A DNA stretch of 64,000 bases. Source: Planctomycetota bacterium (GTDB taxonomy: Bacteria > Planctomycetota > Planctomycetia > Pirellulales > Pirellulaceae). This document shows positions 1 to 8,346 of the stretch, in pieces. Position 1 is the stretch's first letter. The number at the start of each line of letters is the position of its first letter. The DNA lies in NCBI GenBank assembly GCA_003671195.1, contig QWPJ01000012.1, forward strand, positions 1 to 64,000. The letters are read 5' to 3'. Below the pieces are notes generated by a model. The model saw nothing but the letters and a program-made list of their open reading frames with translations. It searched no databases and had not been told where the DNA came from. The position numbers were made by a program, and so were the translations under genes.

Positions 1-31
1 AAAACCATGAAAAATTTTCGACAGGTCAACT

Positions 32-402
32 GGTGCCTGGCACCGGGCGCGGGGGCGAGATTTGCTAGCTTTCCGATTCGGGGATCGCAAAGGTGCCTGG
101 CACCGGGTGCGGGGACGAGATTTGCCAGCATTTCGATTGGGGATCGCAAAGGTGCCTGGCACCGGGTGCGGGGACGAGATTTGCCAGCATTCCGATTCGA
201 GATCGCAAAGGTGCCAGGCACCTTGGTGAGTCCCTGCAGGAATGCTAGCAAATCCGTCGATGCGTCTGGTGCCAGGCACCTTGGTGAGTCCCCGCAGGAA
301 TGCTGGCAAATCCGGTGATGCGTCTGGTGCCAGGCACCTTGGTGAGTCCCAGTGTGGGAATGCTAGCAAAAGAATCCGGTGATGCGTCTGGTGCCAGGCA
401 CC
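32..402. repeat. Array of seven 13-bp palindromes that switches orientation
   Basis: Seven copies of the near-palindrome GGTGCCTGGCACC lie at 32, 92, 151, 210, 268, 326 and 390, spaced 58 to 64 bp. The first three have central T, the last four have central A, so the array flips orientation between copies three and four. The sequence between the cores is also repeated (a segment like tttgccagcattccgatt in the first three; ttggtgagtccccgcagg and tgctagcaaatccgg in the later ones). Reading frames through the array translate only the repeat and are not genes. This type of short intergenic palindrome is common in planctomycete genomes; its function is unknown. Confidence 0.85.
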
Positions 403-672
403 TTGGTGAGTCCCCGTGTGGGAATGCTAGCAAAAGAATTGGGGGTTTGGTGGGAAAAGCTAGCGAACTTCGGCTTCAGGGAAGGTTTTTGGTGGACCTG
501 GAAGTTCGTGCGGATTATCCGACCATAAATCCCGGAATTTTTTTGACTATCCAGGATTTGTTGAAGTTCTCGTTTTGGATTGAATAGGGATCTGTATAGA
601 TTGATCCGACCACCTCGCGAAACAGATTGCGATGTGGATTTCATTTCACGTCTTCAGAGTCCCTCCCGGTCT

Positions 673-1248
673 ATGTCGAATCTACCTTCTTCCAGCGATC
701 ATCAAGTCGATCTCTTGCTCAAAAACGCGCAACTCCGCGATGAACTAGAGCCTTTTTTGGACGAATCGGTCGATGTGCTCAATGGCAGAAACATGAGCCT
801 CGAAGATGAAAACGATTTCCTTGAGTCCATTCTCGAATGGGAGCGAGCGCCGTCGCTTCCGATCGCCCAATGGTTTGAGCCTGAGTTAAACTTACCGACT
901 CCGGATTCTCTCGATGATCCAACGCTCTCGAAATTGCTTTGGAAGACGATCCAGTTGCTCTATAGCCAAAAGATCGCTTTGGACTTTACCGACCACTTGA
1001 GCGATCGACAACTCTATTGTCTGCTGATGCGTGACATCCTTCCTGTTTATCAAAAGAAGGTATCGAGGCCCCGGAATTTTCTCCATTGGCACTGCTTGGA
1101 CGATAACGATGTCGATTGCTGGCTGACTTACTATGCCACCGAAGAGGAGCGTGATGAGTGGGAGGCCGAGACGGGTCTATCCGCCCCTGAGCGCAAGCAT
1201 CCTCCCTATCCGCGTCAGATGCCGCGCCGCCCTGGGAATTTTAATTAG
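673..1248 (+). CDS. Hypothetical acidic protein
   Basis: I do not recognise a family. From the ATG at 673 the product is 191 residues, acidic and rich in Trp, Leu and Asp/Glu, with no signal peptide or membrane segment, so it is probably cytoplasmic. The C-terminal part has a dense Trp/His/Cys/Tyr stretch (around FLHWHCLDDNDVDCWLTYYA) followed by a charged segment and a Pro/Arg-rich tail. A TTG at 580 would add 31 residues, but nothing supports it and no clear ribosome site precedes either start. It converges on the permease gene, leaving one base between the two stop codons. Confidence 0.65.
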   Translation: MSNLPSSSDHQVDLLLKNAQLRDELEPFLDESVDVLNGRNMSLEDENDFLESILEWERAPSLPIAQWFEPELNLPTPDSLDDPTLSKLLWKTIQLLYSQKIALDFTDHLSDRQLYCLLMRDILPVYQKKVSRPRNFLHWHCLDDNDVDCWLTYYATEEERDEWEAETGLSAPERKHPPYPRQMPRRPGNFN

Positions 1249-1249
1249 T

Positions 1250-2566
1250 TCACTCGTGTCGCAGAGCTTCGATGGGGTTCATCGCCGCTGCTCGTCGCGC
1301 AGGATATAATCCGAATAGCAATCCGACGATCAGTGAGATGCCGACTGAAAGGATGACCGACCAAAGGGCGATCCTCGGTTCGAGTGTTAGGATTGTCGGC
1401 GGAAGCAGATCCGGAGCGAGTTTGATCAGTGTCCATCGGATCGCATGAAAGATCGGGCCGCACAGTAGTCCTACCAGCACGCCCAAGAGTCCGCCGCTCC
1501 CGGTCAAGACCAGCGTCTCGACGAGAAACTGCTGAATGATATTCGAACGCTTGGCCCCCAGCGCCCGTCGAATCCCGATTTCGCGAGTTCTCTCTGTGAC
1601 GGTCGCAAGCATGATATTCATGATGCCGATCCCGCCGACTAAGAGCGAGATGCCCGCGATGATGACTAACATCGCATTGAACATCGAACGGGTCCGCTCT
1701 GCTTGCCGAAGCAACTCCTTGGGGACGACGATCGCGTAGTCCTCTTGATCGTGGTATTTCCCCAAAAGTCGTTCAAGGATGGAAGTTGTCTCGTCGACCA
1801 TGGCGATATCCGATAGGGTCAAGGTGATCTGCGTCAACTCGACGATTTCTCCTCGGAAATTGAAGCCCTCGCCGGTGCGTGTCATGATCTGGTCCCCGAC
1901 GCGCTGACGAAAGGTGTCCAAAGGAATATAGGCGTCATAGCTGTACTCGCGGGCTTCGAGTGAGCCTCCGATGGCGGCGGATGCACTTCGTTGTTTGGTT
2001 TGCCCGATCACCGTATACACGTCGCTCTCGACGCGTACTTTTTGACCGATGGGGTTTTCTTGGGGGAATAGACGATTCGCTGTCCCGTCAGCCAAGACGA
2101 TGACGTTTTCGACGCCGTCGCTTGCGCTGAACCATCGTCCCCGAGCGATCTCAAGTCGGTTTAGGTCTTGGTACTCCGGCGAGCAACCTACGAGAGTGGC
2201 ATTTAGAAGTCTTCCTTTGGCAGCAAACTCCCGCCGAAGTTCGCGCATCGGAACGGACCTGGAGATACCAGGTATGTTGCTCAGGAACCGCTTGTAGTCC
2301 TCTCGTAGCAGCCCGTAGCTTTTGACGCGGTTTTTCTCGGAGTTGTTCGAAGACTTCGGCTCGATGCTCCGCACGATGATGTTGTTTGCCCCGAGTTCAA
2401 GGATCTGCTGCTGAGCTTGGTAGCTGACTCCTTCACCCATCGCGACAAGCCAGATGACCGTCGTCGTGCCAATGAAGATCCCCAGCGCAGCAAGGGCCGA
2501 ACGCATCTTTTGGAGCATCAGGCTCTTGAGGCCGAGCCGAAACGTTTGCAGGAAGGAAGCGAACAT
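1250..2566 (-). CDS. MacB/FtsX-type ABC transporter permease
   Basis: The 438-residue product has the MacB permease layout. There is one N-terminal membrane segment (about 20-45) after a short cytoplasmic stretch containing SLMLQKMRSALAALGIFIG, then a periplasmic core domain of about 240 residues, then three C-terminal membrane segments. The conserved FtsX motif ERTREIGIRRALGAK lies between the second and third segments, and the end PARRAAAMNPIEALRHE is typical. Such permeases couple an ATPase to extrusion of peptides, lipids or drugs through an adaptor. Its ATG abuts the stop of the adaptor gene (TAG-ATG), so the two are translationally coupled. No ATP-binding subunit gene lies next to the pair here. 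Confidence 0.92.
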   Translation of the reverse strand: MFASFLQTFRLGLKSLMLQKMRSALAALGIFIGTTTVIWLVAMGEGVSYQAQQQILELGANNIIVRSIEPKSSNNSEKNRVKSYGLLREDYKRFLSNIPGISRSVPMRELRREFAAKGRLLNATLVGCSPEYQDLNRLEIARGRWFSASDGVENVIVLADGTANRLFPQENPIGQKVRVESDVYTVIGQTKQRSASAAIGGSLEAREYSYDAYIPLDTFRQRVGDQIMTRTGEGFNFRGEIVELTQITLTLSDIAMVDETTSILERLLGKYHDQEDYAIVVPKELLRQAERTRSMFNAMLVIIAGISLLVGGIGIMNIMLATVTERTREIGIRRALGAKRSNIIQQFLVETLVLTGSGGLLGVLVGLLCGPIFHAIRWTLIKLAPDLLPPTILTLEPRIALWSVILSVGISLIVGLLFGLYPARRAAAMNPIEALRHE

Positions 2567-4012
2567 CTAAGGAGCTGGATTGTCTTTCGGTGCGGTTTTC
2601 GAGTCTTGATTCTTGCTGCTGCCTTTACTGCTCTGTTGCTCGAGTTCCATGGCGAGTTCCTGGGCTTCATCGATGTATGCAAGCGGGTTGAGGATGACTT
2701 CGTCGGATTCATTGAGGCCGTCGAGAATGATCGAGAATTGATCGTTGGTATCACCGACTCGGACCAAACGTTTTCGGACGCCTTCTGCGGTTTGCACCCA
2801 GCAAAAAAGACCTCCGGAGCCCTCGATGATCGCAGCGACAGGGACTGTAAGGACTTGTTGGTGCTCGGCCAAAACGATATCGACCACGGCGCTCATACCT
2901 GGTTTGAGTCCTGGGTGCTGCGGAAGCTTGATGATCGTGTCGTATTTGACAAGATTACCTGTCCACCAGCCTGCTGGACGCGTTACTTCGGCAATCTCGC
3001 TGACTTGACCCTCGAGGATCAACTCCTGGAGTTGGATTTTGGCCTTCATTCCGATTTTGAGTCGATCGACCTTGGACTCATGGATCCCCACTTTGACCTG
3101 CATTTGGGAGAAATCGGGGATCATCAAGAGCGTTTGCTGTTCGCGTACCACCGCACCTTCGGTAATGTCGGGGGTGTCTTTCCAAGCGGCCATCGATGGG
3201 AAGATCACCATCCCTGAGGTTTCGGCTCGGATGACGCAGTTTTCCAGTTGTTTCTTTTCGCGTTCGAGCCGAGCTTGTTCGAGCGATAAGGAGGCCTCGT
3301 AGGAGGCCAGTTTTGCTTCGGCCGCTCGGAGTTTGCTTTGAAGCTCTTGGACGCTTTTGACCTTGTTGTATTTCTCGAGCGAGTCGAGTTTGGTTTGCTT
3401 CATCTCGAGGTCTTTACGCGCCGAATCCACCGCGAATTGCTCCCCTTCGAGTTGAAGATCTTTCACAACGCCCTTGGCGGTCAATCGCAAGGCGGATTGC
3501 ACTGCCAGCTCGGATTTGCGAAGTGCTTGCTCGGCTTCAAAAATCTCTTTTTCAATTTTGCTTTTCTCGGCCTTGTAGGTCCCTTCGATGTATTCGGTGA
3601 TGCTTGTTTGGGCCACAGCGACGTCGCTTTCGGCGGTGATTTTATTTGCCAAAGCATTCTCGAAGACGATTTTCTGCTGGAGAATTTTGTCCTCGATTTG
3701 CGATTGGTCCAATTTGACCAGTTCGTCTCCAGACTGGACGATCGTCCCGGTCTCGATGACCCAAAGCACGGTGCTTCCGCCCTTGACCATGCATTTGATT
3801 TCCTTGTTATTGGAGCTTTCGACGGCTCCATTTTCTGTGACCATCACCGAGAGATCCCCGCGAGAAACTTTGTGGGTCAAATGCTTGACCTTTTGGTTCG
3901 AGACCATCAAGCGTGGAGCGATGGCCCCTAGGCCGACGGTCCCGGCGGCAATCAAGGCCAGAAGGAGCAAGAGTTTGAGCCAGGGGCTCGAAGGCTTCGA
4001 TGAAGGGCTCAT
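2567..4012 (-). CDS. HlyD/MacA-type efflux periplasmic adaptor
   Basis: The product, 481 residues from ATG 4012, has an N-terminal membrane anchor (about 12-32, LLLLLALIAAGTVGLGAIAP), a lipoyl-like half-motif (VSRGDLSVMVTENGAVES), a long alpha-helical coiled-coil hairpin (about residues 110-270, rich in Glu, Lys and Ala), the second lipoyl half (ENCVIRAETSGMVIFPS) and a beta-barrel/membrane-proximal region (GMKAKIQLQEL, LKPGMSAVVDIVL). This is the membrane-fusion protein of a tripartite efflux system and acts with the permease encoded immediately downstream. A TTG at 4090 would add 26 basic residues; the ATG puts the membrane anchor near the start and is preferred. The Gln/Ser/Lys-rich C-terminal tail is low complexity. 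Confidence 0.9.
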   Translation of the reverse strand: MSPSSKPSSPWLKLLLLLALIAAGTVGLGAIAPRLMVSNQKVKHLTHKVSRGDLSVMVTENGAVESSNNKEIKCMVKGGSTVLWVIETGTIVQSGDELVKLDQSQIEDKILQQKIVFENALANKITAESDVAVAQTSITEYIEGTYKAEKSKIEKEIFEAEQALRKSELAVQSALRLTAKGVVKDLQLEGEQFAVDSARKDLEMKQTKLDSLEKYNKVKSVQELQSKLRAAEAKLASYEASLSLEQARLEREKKQLENCVIRAETSGMVIFPSMAAWKDTPDITEGAVVREQQTLLMIPDFSQMQVKVGIHESKVDRLKIGMKAKIQLQELILEGQVSEIAEVTRPAGWWTGNLVKYDTIIKLPQHPGLKPGMSAVVDIVLAEHQQVLTVPVAAIIEGSGGLFCWVQTAEGVRKRLVRVGDTNDQFSIILDGLNESDEVILNPLAYIDEAQELAMELEQQSSKGSSKNQDSKTAPKDNPAP

Positions 4013-4216
4013 GGAAAGACGTCTCAGTTGGGATCGCTTGGGTAGCTTAAGGTGGGATCGTAACCGACGCGTTGCCCGGCTTACGAGCAACCCCGCTTAG
4101 TAGCAAATCGTCTGCAAAAAAACGTCCAAGCGAAGGGAAACGGTCGGTGACCCCGATTTTATCCTTAAAAACAGAATTATCGCTTGAATAACCGTCAAAA
4201 AATCTCTCGGTAAAAT

Positions 4217-5044
4217 TCAGCGGTCGACTGGAGAGCCACAGGACCCATCCCAGGCTTGGAGGTAGGTTCGGTAACCGAGGTGTTTATCGGCGTCTTGCTC
4301 AAGCATTCGTCGGGCTTGCGCCACCAGTTCGGTTTCGATTTCGCAAGTGATGCGTCCCATGAGAACCTGGAGTCGCAGGAATACGAAATAGGTGTCTAAA
4401 ACATCGCAGCGGCAGTATTCGCTGATTTCATGAAGCTTTCCCTGCCGGTGCAATTCAAGGACCATATCTCCTTGGACATCGATCTTCCCGGGTTTGTTGA
4501 CCAGCGCTGCGGCAAGGTTCAGTCCCCCTCGAAACCAGGTGCTACCGAAGTTGGTGAGGATTTCGTGCAAATCCAGGTGCGATTCGAGGTTGTAGCGATT
4601 GCGATTCTGTGAATACGTTCGGTCGTAGATGTTGAACCAAGCAGGAACGCTGACGCCAAAGCGGTAGGCGGATAATTCCATCAATGGCAGATCGAAAGAT
4701 CGACCGTTGAAGGTCACCCAAGTTGGATGAGCATAGCGTTCCCATCCAAGCCAAAAGGCTCTGGTGATCTGTTCGGGGCGATGGGCCGGTTCATCGAGCG
4801 ATACGATTTCGGCCAAGCTGAAGTCGTCGCGGATTTTGGCGATGACCAACGCGACAGGGAGGTGGTAGGTAAAGGGGATAAAGTCTTTACCGCTCTCGTC
4901 GAGGAGTTCCTGACGGAACATCGCGATGGCCTGCTCGGAGTCCATGCCCTTACCCGGGTACTTCGTCCTGGCGATCATCTGGCCGTCGGCGATGCTTTCG
5001 ACATCGAACAGCAAGTATTTGAGTTTGTTGGTTGGGTTAGCCAT
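4217..5044 (-). CDS. Predicted PolB-like 3'-5' exonuclease
   Basis: The product, 275 residues from ATG 5044, looks like the stand-alone exonuclease family related to the proofreading domain of family-B polymerases. Exo I is LLFDVESIADG (Asp and Glu metal ligands), Exo II is TWVTFNGRSFDLPLM (the FNG..FD pattern), and Exo III is seen in SEYCRCDVLDTYFVFLRL (Y..CDV.D). It probably acts on DNA 3' ends in the cytoplasm, in repair or replication. An upstream GTG at 5077 would add 11 residues; ATG 5044 fits the domain start better. It is divergent from the inositol-monophosphatase-family gene, with about 200 bp between them for both promoters. Confidence 0.82.
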   Translation of the reverse strand: MANPTNKLKYLLFDVESIADGQMIARTKYPGKGMDSEQAIAMFRQELLDESGKDFIPFTYHLPVALVIAKIRDDFSLAEIVSLDEPAHRPEQITRAFWLGWERYAHPTWVTFNGRSFDLPLMELSAYRFGVSVPAWFNIYDRTYSQNRNRYNLESHLDLHEILTNFGSTWFRGGLNLAAALVNKPGKIDVQGDMVLELHRQGKLHEISEYCRCDVLDTYFVFLRLQVLMGRITCEIETELVAQARRMLEQDADKHLGYRTYLQAWDGSCGSPVDR

Positions 5045-5250
5045 GAGCGAGACGCTTTTTGCAAGATCCAAATCCACGTTGATGCACCGGAGGTTCTTGG
5101 TGGAAATCTACCAAGGAAACACCCTTTTTGCATCTAGGGTAGGCGCGTTCGGAGGGCTTAAGCTGGGGTTACGAAGCTCCCAAATGTCGTTAAAATGCAG
5201 CAATTATCCACTTGAATCACGTTTTGTCGTTTTTTGCGAACCGCCACACT

Positions 5251-6681
5251 ATGGATCACTTTCTTGCTCCGTTGACCCCTCCGAGCCACGGATGCGAACT
5301 GTCGAGCCAAGTTCGCACCGCGCTTCGGGCCGCGACGGCTGGCGCCAATGTCATTCGGCAATGGGTCGGGCGTCCGACTCGGATCATTGAAAAAGGGGTT
5401 GGGGATCTGGTCTCCGAGGTCGACAAACAGGCCGAAAAAGCCGTATTGGAGGTTTTGCAAGCAGACCCACTTAAGGCTACGATTTTTTCTGAAGAATCCG
5501 ACCCTAGTATCCTCGAAGGTGCAAGCCAGTGTTGGTATGTCGATCCGCTCGATGGAACCAGCGCTTTTTTATTCCGTGTCGGAAACCCTTTTCCGTCGGT
5601 CTTGGTTTCTTTGTATTGTGAGGATAAGCCCTCAGCAGCGGCAATCGTTTTTCCTTTGACCGGGGAGTTTTTCTACTCGCATACCGGGTTGGGTGCCTAC
5701 AAGGATCAACAACCGCTCGTTTTACCGAGTCCAACGCGACTCGAAGATGCATGGATCGATATGAACCAATATGGCAATGCTCGTTATGAGACCGGCATGT
5801 TCGCGTACTTGAGGAACAAATTGAGAACTAGCCAGGGTGCCAAGTTGGTCACTTCGTTTCCACCTCATTCGGGGGTAGCGATGCGACTGATCGACGGTAC
5901 GACGGGGCTCTGTGCGGTGGTCCATGACAACAATTCCGAGAACGTCAAGCAAGCGCCTTGGGACATCGCCGCACCGCTGGCGATTTTGCACGAGGCCGGT
6001 GGATGTTTTCTATCTTTGAGAACCGGTCAGCCGATCGGTCCTAAAGACTGCGAGCCGATGGTCGTCTCGGCCGATCGCAAGCTCGCCAACCAAATCATTG
6101 ATTTAGTAAGTTTGTTCTCTGCAAAAAAAAAAGCCCGTCGCATTTCGCGACGGGCTTTTCGTGAATCCATCGATTGCTTACCAAGTGAACTCAACCCCGG
6201 CGGTTATCCCTTGATAGACGATGTCCGAGGAGTTGTTGATCGCTGCGAGGCGATTCGATCCTGGAAGGAACAGCGAGGGCGGAGTGCCGTTGAAGTTATC
6301 CGAAGCCAGAGCGACATTGTCGATCCAAAGAACCTGATACGAGGTTCTAAAGGCGATCGAGTGGTTCAAGCGGTAAACCAACTGTGGTGTCAACTGAGTG
6401 ATGTAAGCAGCACGGTTGTCCAACGCATACTCTCGGATCTCGGGAATACCGAAAGAGGGGAGGGAGTTGGCGAAGATCGAGGTGTCTTGCTGGGATCGGT
6501 TGTTATAGATACCCGTCTTGAACTCCACGCCCATCTTGATTCCTGGCAGGAAGTTGTACCAAAGATCGGCTCCAACTTGCCAGCCAACGAGCGAGTTGCG
6601 TGTCGCAACGTCGTAGTCAAAGAATCGAGGGCCGTTGTTCGCAGCACCGTTATTGTTCAATCCATCGGCGGTAAACCGTGA
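5251..6681 (+). CDS. Inositol monophosphatase family protein, abnormal C-terminal extension
   Basis: Residues 1-290 form a complete Mg-dependent sugar-phosphatase fold of the IMPase/CysQ/FBPase class. It has EES at 81-83, the metal-binding DPLDGT at 98-103 (in WYVDPLDGTSAF) and WDIAAPLAILHEAGG near 230-250. It probably hydrolyses a small phosphomonoester such as inositol phosphate, 3'-phosphoadenosine phosphate or a sugar bisphosphate; the substrate cannot be read. The frame does not stop at the usual length: it passes ten A residues (6123-6132) and the terminator hairpin, then runs 504 nt antisense through the barrel gene to 6681. Those last 185 residues are probably not a real domain. ATG 5251 was preferred over TTG 5212. 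Confidence 0.8.
   Translation: MDHFLAPLTPPSHGCELSSQVRTALRAATAGANVIRQWVGRPTRIIEKGVGDLVSEVDKQAEKAVLEVLQADPLKATIFSEESDPSILEGASQCWYVDPLDGTSAFLFRVGNPFPSVLVSLYCEDKPSAAAIVFPLTGEFFYSHTGLGAYKDQQPLVLPSPTRLEDAWIDMNQYGNARYETGMFAYLRNKLRTSQGAKLVTSFPPHSGVAMRLIDGTTGLCAVVHDNNSENVKQAPWDIAAPLAILHEAGGCFLSLRTGQPIGPKDCEPMVVSADRKLANQIIDLVSLFSAKKKARRISRRAFRESIDCLPSELNPGGYPLIDDVRGVVDRCEAIRSWKEQRGRSAVEVIRSQSDIVDPKNLIRGSKGDRVVQAVNQLWCQLSDVSSTVVQRILSDLGNTERGEGVGEDRGVLLGSVVIDTRLELHAHLDSWQEVVPKIGSNLPANERVACRNVVVKESRAVVRSTVIVQSIGGKP
6123..6160 (-). terminator. Bidirectional intrinsic terminator
   Basis: The stem AGCCCGTCGC / GCGACGGGCT closes a short ATTTC loop. On the minus strand it is followed by ten T, making a strong terminator for the BBP7 barrel gene, whose stop codon lies 18 nt upstream. 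On the plus strand it is followed by only four T, so it may weakly end the inositol-monophosphatase transcript. Confidence 0.9.
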
Positions 6682-7815
6682 ACCTTCGTCCAGATCCAGG
6701 TACCGAACGCCCGTCAGGAAGCTACCTTGGAAGTATCCAACGGGTTCGCTCCAGCGTCTTCGAATGCTGATTTCTCCGTTATGGAGTTCAGAGCGGTAGT
6801 CCAACGTGTGGATCAGCGATCGGTCCGAGTCATCGAATCCACCGGCCGGGAGCGTACCGAAGTTGCTTACGAACGAGAAGAGGTTCGCCGAAGCGCTTCG
6901 GGCCACCGCAGATCCTTCGTCCTGACCTAAACCAAAGTAAACGAATTCGAGGTTCGAGCCCGGTCCAACTTGTACGTTGATTTGCGCTGCAAGACCAGCT
7001 TGCATGCTGTCCGGGGCGACCATATCGGTGCCCAAAACAAAGTTGCCGGAATTCGCACCGAGCGACGAGACAGCAAAATTGCTGCCGCCGGTAGTGCGGT
7101 TCAGTCCGATCACTTCAAGCGAAGCGTCGAACCAACGTTGCGAGGCGATGCCGCCTTCGCCGTAAGGAACCAGGAGCGAGGGGAGACCAGCAAGGCATCC
7201 TCCTAGTCCGGCAAAGAGTCCATAAGGATTCCGACCCCAGCGATCGACGTGCGATCGGACGCACCCTGCGAAGGGACCACCGCACTCAGGACAAGGTCCC
7301 ATCATGCCGGGCCCCATCATGCCGGGAGGACATCCCTCAGGTCCCATCATGCCAGGTCCCATCATGCCAGGTCCCATCATGCCAGGTCCCATCATGCCGG
7401 GAGGACATCCCTCAGGTCCCATCATGCCAGGCCCCATCATGCCGGGTCCCATCATGCCGGGCCCCATCATGCCGGGAGGACATCCCTCAGGTCCCATCAT
7501 CCCGGGTCCCATCATCCCGGGAGGATAGCCCTCAGGCCCCATCATGGGCATGCCCTCTGAGGGAACAGCACCCAAGGGTACACCTTCCACCGGAGGCAGT
7601 CCCGAGGGAATCGGGGCATCTTGAAGTATTGGTTCTTGGTAAGCAACAGGGGTCAGCAATTGCGAGGCACCCTTTGGGGTCACCTGCAATGTTTTGGGGC
7701 TAGAAGGCTTGTTGGACCCCCAGCTACCGGGCTTTTGAGCCCATGCTTGACCGCCGGACCCTGCAAGGGCCATGCTTGCCATCAACGTAAGTTTCCAGCC
7801 TTTGAGCAGCCTCAT
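6178..7815 (-). CDS. BBP7-family outer-membrane beta-barrel protein with MMGP repeats
   Basis: From ATG 7815 (GGAG just upstream) the product is 545 residues. It starts with a cleavable signal peptide (MRLLKGWKLTLMASMALAG, cleavage after AWA). A Pro/Gly/Met-rich linker follows, with many copies of MMGPG or MMGPEGCPPG (about residues 88-170), then a Cys-containing segment CPECGGPFAGC. The rest, from about residue 215, is an outer-membrane barrel with alternating aromatic/polar strands ending in GVEFTW. The C-terminal domain matches the planctomycete BBP7 pattern (WFDASLEVIGLNR... NLEFVYFGLG... RRRW... GVRYLDLDEG). It is likely surface-exposed or a porin; substrate unknown. Confidence 0.85.
   Translation of the reverse strand: MRLLKGWKLTLMASMALAGSGGQAWAQKPGSWGSNKPSSPKTLQVTPKGASQLLTPVAYQEPILQDAPIPSGLPPVEGVPLGAVPSEGMPMMGPEGYPPGMMGPGMMGPEGCPPGMMGPGMMGPGMMGPGMMGPEGCPPGMMGPGMMGPGMMGPGMMGPEGCPPGMMGPGMMGPCPECGGPFAGCVRSHVDRWGRNPYGLFAGLGGCLAGLPSLLVPYGEGGIASQRWFDASLEVIGLNRTTGGSNFAVSSLGANSGNFVLGTDMVAPDSMQAGLAAQINVQVGPGSNLEFVYFGLGQDEGSAVARSASANLFSFVSNFGTLPAGGFDDSDRSLIHTLDYRSELHNGEISIRRRWSEPVGYFQGSFLTGVRYLDLDEGSRFTADGLNNNGAANNGPRFFDYDVATRNSLVGWQVGADLWYNFLPGIKMGVEFKTGIYNNRSQQDTSIFANSLPSFGIPEIREYALDNRAAYITQLTPQLVYRLNHSIAFRTSYQVLWIDNVALASDNFNGTPPSLFLPGSNRLAAINNSSDIVYQGITAGVEFTW
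7300..7545 (-). repeat. Tandem MMGPG-coding repeats
   Basis: A run of 15-bp units (ggtcccatcatgccagg and variants) with interspersed gaggacatccctcag units encodes the Met/Gly/Pro linker of the barrel protein. Higher-order blocks of about 75 to 90 bp recur, each ending in the GCPPG-coding unit, which suggests recent expansion by slippage or unequal exchange. Confidence 0.9.
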
Positions 7816-8012
7816 CGAATTCACTCCAGTGCGTTTGCCACCGGTTTGTCCGTCACCATCCCATCAATTGGAATGGCAGGAATACCTATTACCTTCGGCT
7901 TTATCGGCACGACCAGCAGGAAACGTTCGGCCAATCGTTATTTTTCTTGCACGAGGGTCCAATTTGGCTCGGAAATCCATTTCGAAATGACAGCAAATCC
8001 TCATCTCGCAGA

Positions 8013-8096
8013 GGCGCAAACTGGAGTCTCACCGCAAAGGCGCAAACCGGAGTCTCACCGCAAAGGCCCAAACCGGAGTCTCACCGCAAAGGCGCA
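8013..8096. repeat. 26-bp tandem repeat, three copies
   Basis: The unit ggcgcaaaccggagtctcac plus cgcaaa occurs three times in tandem (8013, 8039, 8065) with a partial fourth. Two related units occur at 13652-13707, and the short core caccgcaaaggcgc appears again near 46575. The region 7816-8012 holds the upstream region of the barrel gene; I see no gene in it. Confidence 0.85.
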
Positions 8097-8161
8097 AAGG
8101 GCGCCAAGGGGAACAGCCTGGAGAGGAAATGGAAGTAAAATTCGGTGGATTGCATTCGCAA

Positions 8162-8340
8162 TCAGATTTTGCCGGCCGTTTGCTTATTGGCCTTCCGACT
8201 TTTGCCTTTCTGGTTCGCAGGCGCATCGATCGCGCTGGGTGGAGCCTGTTGAGAGCTCCGGGAGTCCCACATGGTTTGCAATTTCTGGACTTCATCGGGG
8301 AGGGACCCGGCAAGATCGTTCGATTCGCTAAGGTCTTTTG
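8162..8340 (-). pseudogene. Duplicated C-terminal fragment of a sulfatase
   Basis: Read on the minus strand this segment encodes the last 58 or so residues of a sulfatase (KDLSESNDLAGSLPDEVQKL onward, then SSQQAPPSAIDAPANQKG). It matches the C-terminus of the sulfatase at 13771-15144 almost residue for residue. Homology continues through the stop codon into the flanking non-coding repeat (to about 8034, compared with about 13654 in the other copy). It ends abruptly at 8340, seven bases short of the ppk1 stop codon. The rest of the gene is missing, so this is a remnant or a partial duplication, not an active enzyme. Confidence 0.9.
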
Positions 8341-8346
8341 GGGTTA

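Noticed and set aside
7-644. Several overlapping reading frames on both strands in the first 640 bases
   Set aside because: They translate the palindrome array (repeated CLAPGAGTRF-type peptides) and have no ribosome sites or family features.
2417-3931. Two long plus-strand frames opposite the permease and adaptor genes
   Set aside because: They are antisense to genes with clear domain motifs and show no recognisable protein features.
7249-7560. Plus-strand frames rich in His/Pro/Gly within the barrel gene
   Set aside because: They are translations of the tandem repeat that encodes the MMGPG linker on the other strand.
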